NCBI GenBank assembly: GCA_004295055.1
Contig: SHNJ01000035.1
Location: forward strand, 1 to 46,013
DNA length: 46,013 bases
Source: Alphaproteobacteria bacterium
GTDB taxonomy: Bacteria > Pseudomonadota > Alphaproteobacteria > SHNJ01
Direction of reading: 5' to 3'
Below are positions 26,351 through 35,394 of this stretch, piece after piece (the stretch's first letter is position 1; every line of letters begins with the position of its first letter). Made by a program: the position numbers and the translations under genes. Below the pieces are notes generated by a model. The model searched no databases. It was not told where the DNA came from and saw nothing but the letters and a program-made list of their open reading frames with translations.

Positions 26351-27357
26351 CAATAACCCGCGATCAACAAATTCATAAATTTCTGCATGATGCCGGATGG
26401 GCCGATGCCAAGCGTGTTCCGATGCGCGAAGATGCCAGTGCGCGCAAATATTACCGTCTGCAAAAACAAACGCAAAGCGCCGTATTGATGGATGCCGCGC
26501 CGCCATTCGAAGAAGTCGGAGAATTCGCCCGCAAAGCGGCAATTTTTTCATCTTATGGATTGTCCATTCCCAAAATCTATGCGCGCGACGATGCGCACGG
26601 ACTTTTATTGATCGAAGATTATGGCGAGATCAGTTTTGCCAACGCGATCCGCAGCGGTGAAAATGGCGGCGGATTATACCGCGATGCGATTGCGGCATTG
26701 ACGCATATGCACAGCCAGGCCGATATCCAAGCGCGCAAATTGCCGCCATTGGACGATGGCCGCCTGATTTATTTGGTCAGCTGGATTATCGAATGGTATA
26801 TCCCATTGATACAGCCGCAAACATTGTCGCGCACCATCCGCGAGAAATTTTTTGAACTATGGACGGACACATTCAAAATCATGCGCGCCGTTCCGCATCA
26901 CGCGATTCATTTGGATTATCAATTCCACAATTTGATGTTATTGCCGGGCAAAGCGTCTTATGGGCGTTGCGGCATTTTGGATTTTCAGGACGCTTGTTAT
27001 GGCCCCGTCAGCGCGGATTTAGTGATGCTATTGCAAGACGCGCGCGAAGACGTGCCGGACAATATTGTTAAAACCGGCCTGGATCAGTATTTACACGCCT
27101 TTCCAAAAATTAATCGCGACGATTTTATGGCATCTTACGCCGCCTTTGCCGCGCATAACGCCGCACGAATTCTGGGATTATTTGCCCGGCTTAAAATACG
27201 CGACGGCAAGGGCCAGTATTTATGCCATATCCCGCGCAATCTAAAATATTTTGAGGATAATTTGCGCCATCCCGCGCTGGCCCCGATCAAGCAATGGTTC
27301 GATACCCATGTTCCGGCCGAAAAACGGCTGGCGATTCCGGACTTGAAGGCGGCTTAG
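26347..27357 (+). CDS. amgK: AmgK-type MurNAc/GlcNAc anomeric kinase (APH fold)
   Basis: This 336-residue member of the aminoglycoside-phosphotransferase fold has the Brenner-type catalytic stretch HAIHLDYQFHNLMLLPG (catalytic Asp, then Asn) and the metal-binding GILDFQDACYGP. With the adjacent MurU-like uridylyltransferase it fits the AmgK-MurU peptidoglycan recycling route: AmgK makes MurNAc-1-phosphate, and MurU makes UDP-MurNAc, bypassing fosfomycin-sensitive steps. Substrate is inferred from context. It begins inside the tsaE stop codon (ATGA). The start at 26347 is chosen over an upstream in-frame codon because of this overlap. Confidence 0.82.
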   Translation: MTITRDQQIHKFLHDAGWADAKRVPMREDASARKYYRLQKQTQSAVLMDAAPPFEEVGEFARKAAIFSSYGLSIPKIYARDDAHGLLLIEDYGEISFANAIRSGENGGGLYRDAIAALTHMHSQADIQARKLPPLDDGRLIYLVSWIIEWYIPLIQPQTLSRTIREKFFELWTDTFKIMRAVPHHAIHLDYQFHNLMLLPGKASYGRCGILDFQDACYGPVSADLVMLLQDAREDVPDNIVKTGLDQYLHAFPKINRDDFMASYAAFAAHNAARILGLFARLKIRDGKGQYLCHIPRNLKYFEDNLRHPALAPIKQWFDTHVPAEKRLAIPDLKAA

Positions 27358-27372
27358 CCGCCCTGCTACAAT

Positions 27373-27394
27373 AAACCTGCACAAAAACAGGTTT
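27373..27394 (+). promoter_or_regulatory. Hairpin that covers the murU ribosome-binding site
   Basis: AAACCTG (27373-27379) and CAGGTTT (27388-27394) form a 7-bp stem with an 8-nt loop. The right arm contains the only plausible Shine-Dalgarno (AGG) of murU, 7 nt before the ATG at 27398. The hairpin could lower murU translation relative to amgK. The TTTTCT after it is too short for a confident terminator call. Confidence 0.4.
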
Positions 27395-27397
27395 TCT

Positions 27398-28117
27398 ATG
27401 TCCCAAACCATTACCCAAGCGATGATTCTCGCGGCCGGATTCGGCACGCGGTTGCGCCCCATCACCGATACTGTTCCAAAGGCGATGGCGATGGTGGATG
27501 GCAAGCCATTGTTGGATTATGCCATGGGCCATGCGGTCAGCGCGGGAGCCAGAAAAATAATCGTCAACACCCATTATTTGCCGCAGGTAATCGAACAACA
27601 TCTGCAACGCCGCCCGGTGACCATCAGCCATGAAACCGAAATTCTGGAAACCGGCGGCGGGGTTAAAAATGTTATCACCCAATTCGATGATAAAGAATTT
27701 TATGTCATCAATGCGGATTCTTTGTGGTTGGACGGAGCAAATCCGTTATTGAACCAGTTGGCAAAAAAATGGGATAGCGGGAAAATGGATGCGTTATTGG
27801 CGCTGATCCCGAACAAAGGCCAATATCCGGATTTACAAGGCGATTTCGACTTGTCGCCCGATGGACGATTGCAGCGTCACGGCCAATCCAAGCCGTTGCC
27901 ATATCATTTCATGGGCGTACAGATTTTACATCCGCGTTTATTTGATAAATCTCCAACCGGGCGGTTCAGTTTAAATATTTTATACGACCAAGCGGAAGGC
28001 CAGCACCGTTTGTACGGCCATATCGCCGAAGGCATCGAATGGTTTCACATCTCGACACCGCAAGATCTGCAAAAAACCAATGTTTATTTCGCGGATAAAA
28101 ACCAAATTGCCCCATGA
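27398..28117 (+). CDS. murU: MurU-type nucleotidyltransferase (MurNAc-1-phosphate uridylyltransferase)
   Basis: This 239-residue sugar-nucleotide transferase carries the signature MILAAGFGTRLRPITDTVPK, then GKPLLDYAM. Other family stretches are VINADSLWLDG and LEtGGGVKNV (as TGGGVKN). It follows the AmgK-type kinase, the expected partner in the recycling pathway that turns MurNAc into UDP-MurNAc. Substrate is inferred from context; generic NDP-sugar pyrophosphorylases share the motif. The 40-nt gap to amgK holds a hairpin over the Shine-Dalgarno. Its stop overlaps the addB start (ATGA at 28114). Confidence 0.85.
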   Translation: MSQTITQAMILAAGFGTRLRPITDTVPKAMAMVDGKPLLDYAMGHAVSAGARKIIVNTHYLPQVIEQHLQRRPVTISHETEILETGGGVKNVITQFDDKEFYVINADSLWLDGANPLLNQLAKKWDSGKMDALLALIPNKGQYPDLQGDFDLSPDGRLQRHGQSKPLPYHFMGVQILHPRLFDKSPTGRFSLNILYDQAEGQHRLYGHIAEGIEWFHISTPQDLQKTNVYFADKNQIAP

Positions 28118-30993
28118 ATCTGTACAATCTTCCCGCGCACTATCCGTTTTTAAAATCGCTGGCGGCGGGGATTATGCGGCAATCTGCGGACAATGAAATT
28201 CCGTTGCATGATTTTACGGTATTGCTTCCAAACCGCCGCGCCTGCCGCAATTTACAGCAAGAGTTCTTGCAGTTAACGGACGGTAAAGCATTATTGTTGC
28301 CGCGCATATCGCCAATTGGCGATATTGACGAAGAAGAATTGATTTTACAGGGCGCGGGTATGGAATCATTGCCATCCGCCATTCCCGCCTTACAGCGTCA
28401 GGCTTTGTTATCAAATCTGATCGGCAATTGGTATAAATCCAAAAAATTTATCGATTTAAGTTTCCTGCAAAGCTGGTCGATGGCTGGCGACCTGGCATCC
28501 TGGATCGATCAAATTCATATCGAACAATTGGATTTCAGCCAGATTAAAAACCTGGTGCCGGAGAATTTTGCCATGCATTGGCAGGAAGTGACCGAATTCC
28601 TGTCGATCTTCAGCGTTGAATGGCTGCCCATACTGCAACAACGCGGCGTGGTGGACGAATCGGCGCGGCGGGTTGCGTTATTAAATTTACAGGCTGAATA
28701 TTGGCGCAACAACCCGCCCAAAAACCCTATCATTATCGCTGGATCGACCGGCAGTATGCGCGCCACCGCCCAATTGATGCAAGCGGTTGCACAAATGAAA
28801 ATGGGCGCGGTAATTATGCCAGGATTGGATCAGAGTTTGGACGATGATTTCTGGAAAGCATTGGATACAACCCACCCGCAATTTTTTATGCGCGAACTGA
28901 TGGGGCGGCTGGACGTTAAACGCGGCGATATTAAGACCTGGCCTTATGCGCCGGCGTTAAAGAATCATGGCGCCGATCAATTATGGTCCGACACGCTGCG
29001 CCCCGCCAAAGGCGTTGGCGAATGGCGCGGCGTGAAAATTGATTCCGCCGCCACGCAAAATTTGCAATTGATTGACTGTGCTCATACGGACGAAGAATCC
29101 CGAGTGATTGCCGCCTTAATGCGGGAAGCCTTGGAAACTCCGGGAAAAACCGCTGCCCTTATCACGCCAGACCGCAATTTAACCCGGCGCGTGATGTCGC
29201 AATTGCGCCGGTGGAATATTGCCGTGGATGATGGCGCCGGTTTTACGCTGAATCGTACATTGCATGGGCAATTTTTATTGTTGTTGGCCCGGACGATCGA
29301 AAGTAATTTCCACCCCGATCCATTATTCGCTTTGTTGAAACACCCATTTACCGCATTGGGCGCCGCACCATCACAAGCCAGATTCGCGGTTTATGCCATC
29401 GAAATAGCATTGCGGCAAAATGACGATTTCATATATTCGCCGGCGCTGGGCCTGGAACAATATGCAAGATTCCTGACAGAACCTGCGCAGAAAACGTTTT
29501 TAGAAAAATTCTTATCGGTCGTGGCGAAGATTCAATCGCGATTTTCTTTCGACGAATTTTTACAGGCGGCGGAATCATTATCGGCGAACGATAAACTATC
29601 GGGCGCTGACGTTCTATGGTCCGATGAATCGGGCGATGCGGCGGCGAAATTAATGGCCGACATAATGGCCCTGCCCGATTTGCCGCCATTATCCTGGCCG
29701 GATGTGCCGGATTTCCTGAATTATTGCTTTGAATCGGTGACGGTGCGTAAACCGTATGATTCCCATCCGCGCCTGAAAATTTGGGGATTGTTGGAAGCGC
29801 GATTGCAACATGCCGACCGGATCATACTGGCGGGATTGAATGAAACCGTATGGCCGCCAGCGCCCGATGGCGACCCGTGGATGAGCCGCCCGATGCGCGA
29901 TCAATTCGGCCTGCCTTCGCGCGAACGACGCATTGGCCAGACCGCGCACGATTTAACGCAACTCGCCTGCCAACAAAGCGAGATTTTTATAACCCGCAGC
30001 AACCGCGACCAAGGATCTCCTTTATTGGCCTCTCGTTTCTGGGTGCGGCTGGAAACCTTGTTGCATGCAAAAAACAGGCTGGATTCGGTTAAAACCGCGG
30101 CGCCATATTATAAACATTTGGCGCAATCCCTGGATCACGCGGAAGAAACCATATCCATCGCCGCGCCTCGCGCCAATCCGCCGGTGGATTCAAGGCCGCG
30201 GCAATTTTCCGCGACATCGATTGAATTATGGATGCGCGATCCATACGCATTTTATGCCAAGTATATTCTGCGATTACACAAGTTGGATGAACTGGAACGT
30301 AAATTCGAACATTTGTCACGCGGCAATTTATTGCATAATATTTTGGAAGAATTCGTTCAATCATCTCCAACCAGCAATGGACACGATATCATCCGCAAAC
30401 TGGCGGAAGAAAAATTGCGGCCCTGGCTGCATGATCCTTATGTTGCCGAAATGTGGTGGCCGCGTTTGTGCAATATTTTGGATTGGTTTGTCGATATCGA
30501 ACAACAGCGCCACGCAGCGGTTGCACAAAGCATTACCGAAACCAAGGGCCAAATCCAATTTGCGATTAACGGATATGATTACCAATTATCGGCCACCGCC
30601 GACCGGATTGATATGCACAAAGACGGCAGCGTATCCATTATTGATTATAAAAGCGGCAAGGCGCCAACCGGCCCCGAAATCGAATCGGGCCTTAACCCCC
30701 AATTACCGCTAGAGGCTGCGATATGTAACGGCAATGGATTTGCAAATGTACGCGGGAAAATTGGCAGTATAGAATTCTGGGAATTAAGCGCGCAAAATAT
30801 TCGCGTCTACAGCAAGAATCTGGAAAAACTGTCCGAAGACGCATTGGCCGGATTGCAACGTTTGATCGAACATTATCAGAATTCCAACCAATCCTATGCA
30901 TCGACGCCGCATGGCGTGAAATATGCGCGCAACAAAGACTATCACCATTTATCCAGAATCGCCGAATGGGGCGATTCGGGCGAGGCGTCATGA
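28114..30993 (+). CDS. addB: Double-strand break repair protein AddB
   Basis: This 959-residue protein is the alphaproteobacterial AddB subunit, an inactivated helicase-like protein with a RecB-type nuclease domain. The N-terminal region has FTVLLPNRRACRNL in place of a strong P-loop, as usual for this AddB type. The nuclease domain is C-terminal: RQFSATSIELWMRDPYAFYA, RGNLLHNILEEF, and VSIIDYKSGKAPTG with catalytic Asp and Lys. AddB with AddA resects broken DNA ends and loads RecA. It overlaps murU and addA by 4 nt each. I saw no iron-sulphur cysteine set by eye. Confidence 0.92.
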   Translation: MNLYNLPAHYPFLKSLAAGIMRQSADNEIPLHDFTVLLPNRRACRNLQQEFLQLTDGKALLLPRISPIGDIDEEELILQGAGMESLPSAIPALQRQALLSNLIGNWYKSKKFIDLSFLQSWSMAGDLASWIDQIHIEQLDFSQIKNLVPENFAMHWQEVTEFLSIFSVEWLPILQQRGVVDESARRVALLNLQAEYWRNNPPKNPIIIAGSTGSMRATAQLMQAVAQMKMGAVIMPGLDQSLDDDFWKALDTTHPQFFMRELMGRLDVKRGDIKTWPYAPALKNHGADQLWSDTLRPAKGVGEWRGVKIDSAATQNLQLIDCAHTDEESRVIAALMREALETPGKTAALITPDRNLTRRVMSQLRRWNIAVDDGAGFTLNRTLHGQFLLLLARTIESNFHPDPLFALLKHPFTALGAAPSQARFAVYAIEIALRQNDDFIYSPALGLEQYARFLTEPAQKTFLEKFLSVVAKIQSRFSFDEFLQAAESLSANDKLSGADVLWSDESGDAAAKLMADIMALPDLPPLSWPDVPDFLNYCFESVTVRKPYDSHPRLKIWGLLEARLQHADRIILAGLNETVWPPAPDGDPWMSRPMRDQFGLPSRERRIGQTAHDLTQLACQQSEIFITRSNRDQGSPLLASRFWVRLETLLHAKNRLDSVKTAAPYYKHLAQSLDHAEETISIAAPRANPPVDSRPRQFSATSIELWMRDPYAFYAKYILRLHKLDELERKFEHLSRGNLLHNILEEFVQSSPTSNGHDIIRKLAEEKLRPWLHDPYVAEMWWPRLCNILDWFVDIEQQRHAAVAQSITETKGQIQFAINGYDYQLSATADRIDMHKDGSVSIIDYKSGKAPTGPEIESGLNPQLPLEAAICNGNGFANVRGKIGSIEFWELSAQNIRVYSKNLEKLSEDALAGLQRLIEHYQNSNQSYASTPHGVKYARNKDYHHLSRIAEWGDSGEAS

Positions 30994-33900
30994 TTCAATC
31001 CGCCGCGCAGAAAATTCCAACGCCGCGTCCGCAATTTACGGCGGCGTCTCCCGATTATTCTATTTGGGTCAACGCGTCCGCCGGCACTGGCAAAACCAAT
31101 ATCTTAACCCAGCGCGTTTTGGGATTGTTATTGCACGGCGTGCGGCCGGAACGAATTTTATGCCTCACTTATACCAAGGCGGCGGCGGCGGAAATGTCCG
31201 CCCGCATTCGCGCGCGACTGGGGAAATGGGTAGCGCTGGATGATGCGGCGTTGTTGGCCGATCTGGAATCCATCATCGGCGACGATGTCGATGACAAAAT
31301 GATCGCGCTGGCGCGGCTGTTATTCGCGCAATGCCTGGATACGCCGGATGGATTGAAAATCCAAACCATTCATGCGTTTTGCCAATCTATTTTGCAGCGC
31401 TTTCCGTTGGAAGCAGGCCTGTTGCCGCGATTCCAAGTATGCGAGGAACGCGAAGCTGCGCGATTATTGCGCCAATCCATTCATCATGTATTGCGCCGGA
31501 AAAACAAGCAAGCCCCCTTATTAAACGCGATCCATTTATTGTCGGAAATACTGTCGCAAGAAAGCCAGTTGGAATTATTATTGTCTAAAATAATTTCCAA
31601 GCGCGGTTGGATGGCGCAGGGATTGGCGCGGCATAAATCGGTGGAATCTATGCTGGCAAAAATGGCGGAATTATCCGGCATGGATGGGCCATTATCCAAA
31701 GACGAATTCATGGCGCAATTGTGCGATGATGAATATTTTTCCAGTTCCAATTTGCGTGGCGCCTGCGCGGCATTGGCGTCAGGGACAGAGGCGGAATCGC
31801 GCCGCAGCCTGGAAATTCAAAACTGGCTGGATGCATCGATCGATCAGCGCGTTAAAAACTGGTCCAATTACGCGGAAATATTTTTAACCGGCGAGGGCGG
31901 AATCCGCGCCAAATTGATCAATCCTAAAACTGCGGAAAAATATCCGCAGGCGCCGGGCGCCCTGCATCAAGAAGCGCAACGCATCATCGCCGCGCAGAAC
32001 ACCCTGAAAACCCTTGATTTACTGGCTTATAATCAGGCGGCGTTGACCCTGGCGATTGAAGTATCCGCCGATTATACTAACGCCAAGCACCATGTTGGCG
32101 CCTTGGATTATGACGATTTGATTCAATATACGTTATCATTATTGCAGAAACCGGGTATCGCCCCGTGGATTTTATTCAAACTGGATGGCGGCATCGATCA
32201 TTTGCTGATCGACGAGGCGCAGGATACCAGCCCCGATCAATGGCAAATTATCCGTCTTTTAACCGAGGAATTTTTTGCCGGAACCGGCTCCAAGCAACGC
32301 CCAACATCGGTATTCGCCGTCGGCGATCCAAAACAATCGATTTATAGTTTCCAGCACGCCGATCCGCGCGGATTTTCCATCATGCAGGGCCATTATACCA
32401 AGGCCGCGTTCGAAACCCGCCAAACATTGCAAATTATCCCGCTGCATTATTCTTATCGTTCTACCACCGATGTTTTACGCATCGTCGATTCGGTGTTCAC
32501 GTTGACCGAGGCAAAACGCGGAGTGAGTTTTTTTACCGCCGCCGAGGAACAAAAGAAATTGCTGCAAAATCAGGCATTGATTGAACATATCGCGATGCGC
32601 CAGGATGCGCCAGGGCTTGTCGAGATCTGGCCGCTGGCGACCGATAGCGAGAAACGGAAAATCCAACCCTGGCACATCCCTGACAGCCGCCAAGAATCAT
32701 TTTCGGCGCAGGAAAAACTGGCTGGCGCTATTGCCCATCAAATTGAAGAATGGCTTGTCCATGGCGAAGTTTTGCCGTCCAATCCATATACCAGACGCGA
32801 CATGCGCAAAATTCAGCCAGGCGATATTATGATCCTGGTGCGGCGGCGGAATGAATTTGTCGATTTACTGACGCGCGCCCTGAAAAATAAAAATATTCCG
32901 GTTGCCGGCGTCGACCGTTTAATCCTGTCCGAACATATCGCGATCATGGATTTGCTGGCACTGGCAAAATTTTTGTTATTGCCGGACGATGATTTGAATT
33001 TGGCGGTTGTTTTAAAATCGCCATTATTGGATCTACCGCCAGATAAAACTGAATCGCTATTGTTCGAATTATGCGCCAAACGCGGACCAAAAAGCCTGTG
33101 GCAACAATTGCGCGAAACCAATAATCCGGCATTAATACCGGCAAGGGATTATTTGACGGATTTATTGGGACGGTATTCGTTTTTATCGCCGTTTGAATTG
33201 TTCAGCGATATTCTGAATCGTCTTGGCGGCCGTAAAAAAATGGTTGAACGGCTTGGCGCGCAATCGATCGATCCTATCGATGAATTCTTGAATCTTTGCG
33301 CCAATACCGCAACTCAAACCATGAGCTTGCAGGAATTTGTATCGTTCATGAACAGCGATACAATCGAAGTCAAACGGGATCTGGAAGCCGGTGAACGCGG
33401 CGAAGTGCGCATTATGACCGTTCATGCCGCCAAAGGATTACAGGCCCCTATCGTATTTCTGCCCGATACCGCGCGGCTGCCGAAACCGCAATCGACGGTC
33501 GCGGAATTATTGTTTGACGAGCAAGAGCATATTTTATTATGGCCCGTCAAACGCGACTGGCTGCAAGGATACAGTGAACAATTGCGCGTCCGCGCCGAAC
33601 AAGCCACTGTCGAAGAATACCGCCGGTTGTTATATGTCGCCCTGACCCGCGCCGAAGACCGCTTATATATCGGCGGCTATGGCGCAGCGGAACCCGATAG
33701 CTGGTATTCCTATATCGCGCAAGCGGCGTACGATATGACGCAAAATGACAGCGCACAAAGCGTCGATTTTGACTTCGCCGCCCAAGGATATACGGATTGG
33801 CAAGGCGGCGGATGGCGCATTGGCAATTTGCCAAAATTAAAGTTTCAATTGAAAGATACGCCAGAGAAAGCAAAACCAATTATTATTCCCGATTGGTTGC

Positions 33901-34502
33901 ATCAATCCGCGCCGAACGATCCAACACCGCCCAAACCATTAAGCCCATCGAAACCGGCGGCGGAGCCGGCAATGATATCCCCATTGCGCCAGAAAAATGA
34001 GCGCAGCCAGAGTATTTTGCGGGGATCCGTCATTCACCGTCTGTTGCAAAGTCTGCCTAATATAGAACCTACAAGACGATTGCCTGCAATGCAGAATTTT
34101 ATGAAATCCTATTTCGGACAAATAACGCCGGAAGAAATTGCAGAAATCATCGCCGAAGTTCAAACCTTGCTGCAAAATCCAGAATTCGCAGAATATTTAG
34201 GCTTGGATTCCCGCGCCGAAATCCCGATCAGCGGCATTATCGGCAACCAAGCGATCGTCGGACAGATTGACCGCATGGTAATCGGCAAGAATCACATTAA
34301 GATTCTGGATTTTAAAACCAACCGCCCACCGCCTGCCGATGCCGCCCAGACGCCAGAAGCCTATTTGCGGCAAATGGCGGCCTATGTGGCATTATTGGAA
34401 AAAATCTATCCACAATACCGTATCGAAGCGGCCTTATTATGGACCAATATCGCCAAACTTATGCCCTTGCCAGCGGAGATTCTGGCGCGGTATAAACCCT
34501 AG
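30990..34502 (+). CDS. addA: Double-strand break repair helicase-nuclease AddA
   Basis: This 1170-residue UvrD-family helicase has a RecB-like nuclease domain. The start at 30990 (MIQSAAQK) overlaps the addB stop as ATGA; an upstream in-frame codon at 30966 is less likely. Motifs: Walker A WVNASAGTGKTNILTQR, motif Ia LCLTYTKAAAAEMSARI, motif II DHLLIDEAQDTSPDQW, motif III VGDPKQSIYSFQHADP, motif V VRIMTVHAAKGLQAP, motif VI YVALTRAEDRLYIGG. The nuclease near the end has QIDRMVIGKNHIKILDFKTN. AddA with AddB replaces RecBCD in this lineage. All helicase motifs appear intact. Confidence 0.95.
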   Translation: MIQSAAQKIPTPRPQFTAASPDYSIWVNASAGTGKTNILTQRVLGLLLHGVRPERILCLTYTKAAAAEMSARIRARLGKWVALDDAALLADLESIIGDDVDDKMIALARLLFAQCLDTPDGLKIQTIHAFCQSILQRFPLEAGLLPRFQVCEEREAARLLRQSIHHVLRRKNKQAPLLNAIHLLSEILSQESQLELLLSKIISKRGWMAQGLARHKSVESMLAKMAELSGMDGPLSKDEFMAQLCDDEYFSSSNLRGACAALASGTEAESRRSLEIQNWLDASIDQRVKNWSNYAEIFLTGEGGIRAKLINPKTAEKYPQAPGALHQEAQRIIAAQNTLKTLDLLAYNQAALTLAIEVSADYTNAKHHVGALDYDDLIQYTLSLLQKPGIAPWILFKLDGGIDHLLIDEAQDTSPDQWQIIRLLTEEFFAGTGSKQRPTSVFAVGDPKQSIYSFQHADPRGFSIMQGHYTKAAFETRQTLQIIPLHYSYRSTTDVLRIVDSVFTLTEAKRGVSFFTAAEEQKKLLQNQALIEHIAMRQDAPGLVEIWPLATDSEKRKIQPWHIPDSRQESFSAQEKLAGAIAHQIEEWLVHGEVLPSNPYTRRDMRKIQPGDIMILVRRRNEFVDLLTRALKNKNIPVAGVDRLILSEHIAIMDLLALAKFLLLPDDDLNLAVVLKSPLLDLPPDKTESLLFELCAKRGPKSLWQQLRETNNPALIPARDYLTDLLGRYSFLSPFELFSDILNRLGGRKKMVERLGAQSIDPIDEFLNLCANTATQTMSLQEFVSFMNSDTIEVKRDLEAGERGEVRIMTVHAAKGLQAPIVFLPDTARLPKPQSTVAELLFDEQEHILLWPVKRDWLQGYSEQLRVRAEQATVEEYRRLLYVALTRAEDRLYIGGYGAAEPDSWYSYIAQAAYDMTQNDSAQSVDFDFAAQGYTDWQGGGWRIGNLPKLKFQLKDTPEKAKPIIIPDWLHQSAPNDPTPPKPLSPSKPAAEPAMISPLRQKNERSQSILRGSVIHRLLQSLPNIEPTRRLPAMQNFMKSYFGQITPEEIAEIIAEVQTLLQNPEFAEYLGLDSRAEIPISGIIGNQAIVGQIDRMVIGKNHIKILDFKTNRPPPADAAQTPEAYLRQMAAYVALLEKIYPQYRIEAALLWTNIAKLMPLPAEILARYKP

Positions 34503-34562
34503 ATATATTTCTGGAACGTCCTATATTTAGGCAACCGGCAACTTTTAACGATAGGTGAATAC

Positions 34563-34886
34563 ATGGGTACGATTGAAATCAGCGATCAAAATTTTGATGA
34601 CAAAGTTTTAAAATCATCTGGCCCGGTATTGGTCGATTTTTGGGCGGATTGGTGCGGCCCATGCAAAATGATCGCGCCAGTTTTGGAAGAACTCGCCAAC
34701 GATTTTAACGGCCGCGTTACAATCGCCAAAGTCAATATCGACGAAAGCCCGATGACCCCAGGCAAATACGGCGTGCGCAGCATTCCAACCTTGATGCTGT
34801 TCAAAGACGGCAAATTGGTTGACAGCCAATTAGGCGCGCAGCCAAAAGGCAAATTGTCCGCCTGGATTGAAAGCAAAATCGCCTAA
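34563..34886 (+). CDS. trxA: Thioredoxin
   Basis: This 107-residue thioredoxin carries the active site DFWADWCGPCKMIAP (Cys31, Cys34) and the cis-Pro loop RSIPTLMLFKDGK. Length and motifs are those of TrxA, the cytoplasmic disulfide reductase. A good Shine-Dalgarno AGGTGA precedes the ATG. It follows addA by 60 nt, the usual alphaproteobacterial order, and is convergent with the exported-protein gene ending at 34899. Confidence 0.96.
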   Translation: MGTIEISDQNFDDKVLKSSGPVLVDFWADWCGPCKMIAPVLEELANDFNGRVTIAKVNIDESPMTPGKYGVRSIPTLMLFKDGKLVDSQLGAQPKGKLSAWIESKIA

Positions 34887-34898
34887 TATTCTACGCTT

Positions 34899-35297
34899 TT
34901 ATTGACGCATTCGCCTGGCAGCGGCCAATCCGGCCAGGCCTGCGAGCATGGTCAAACTTCGAGCGACCGGCCAACCGGATTCGGCGGAATCGTATTTTAC
35001 TGGCGAATTTATTGCCCATCCCTGCGGGGCAATGGCGAATTTTACCAATACCGTTGCGCCAATTGGCTCTAGACTGTCAAACATTGGAGATTGCGTTTTA
35101 GAACTTTCGACAGCAAACGCACAGTCTTTGTCCGTATCAGAATTTTGAAGGACATACACTACATTTCGCACCGCCGGGGACGCGCGCGCGGGTTCCGTGG
35201 TATATGACGATATTTTGGGCAAAAATGTTTGGCTGGCCGTCATAAAGGCAAGCCCACATAACAACTTGGTGCCCAACATACTTTGATGATAAGGCAT
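34899..35297 (-). CDS. Exported protein with a C-terminal sorting-signal-like tail
   Basis: This 132-residue protein has an N-terminal export signal (hydrophobic stretch LLCGLAFMTASQTFL; start ATG 35297 with GAGGG upstream, internal Met 35279 possible) and a small domain. It ends in a hydrophobic Gly/Ala/Leu stretch with an Arg cluster, TMLAGLAGLAAARRMRQ. This tripartite end resembles PEP-CTERM or related sorting tails, but the VPEP motif is not seen. No exosortase gene is in the window. A single pair of cysteines could be structural. The function is unknown. A promoter-like pair lies in the very AT-rich gap upstream. Confidence 0.65.
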   Translation of the reverse strand: MPYHQSMLGTKLLCGLAFMTASQTFLPKISSYTTEPARASPAVRNVVYVLQNSDTDKDCAFAVESSKTQSPMFDSLEPIGATVLVKFAIAPQGWAINSPVKYDSAESGWPVARSLTMLAGLAGLAAARRMRQ

Positions 35298-35324
35298 AGT
35301 ACCCTCGTAATTTTATTTTTACAA

Positions 35325-35353
35325 ATATTACCATAAATATTATATAACAGCAA
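35325..35353 (-). promoter_or_regulatory. Possible promoter of the exported-protein gene
   Basis: On the minus strand, TTGCTG (35353-35348) and TAATAT (35330-35325) are 17 nt apart in the very AT-rich gap after folC. Any AT-rich stretch yields such matches easily. Confidence 0.35.
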
Positions 35354-35394
35354 TATTTATTTTAATAAAATTACATTATTATAATATAATTATA

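Noticed and set aside
26347-27357. Aminoglycoside resistance kinase
   Set aside because: The fold is shared, but the adjacent MurU-type transferase and chromosomal core context favour AmgK in cell-wall recycling.
34586-34876. Minus-strand frames antisense to trxA
   Set aside because: They mirror a fully conserved thioredoxin gene and have no independent support.
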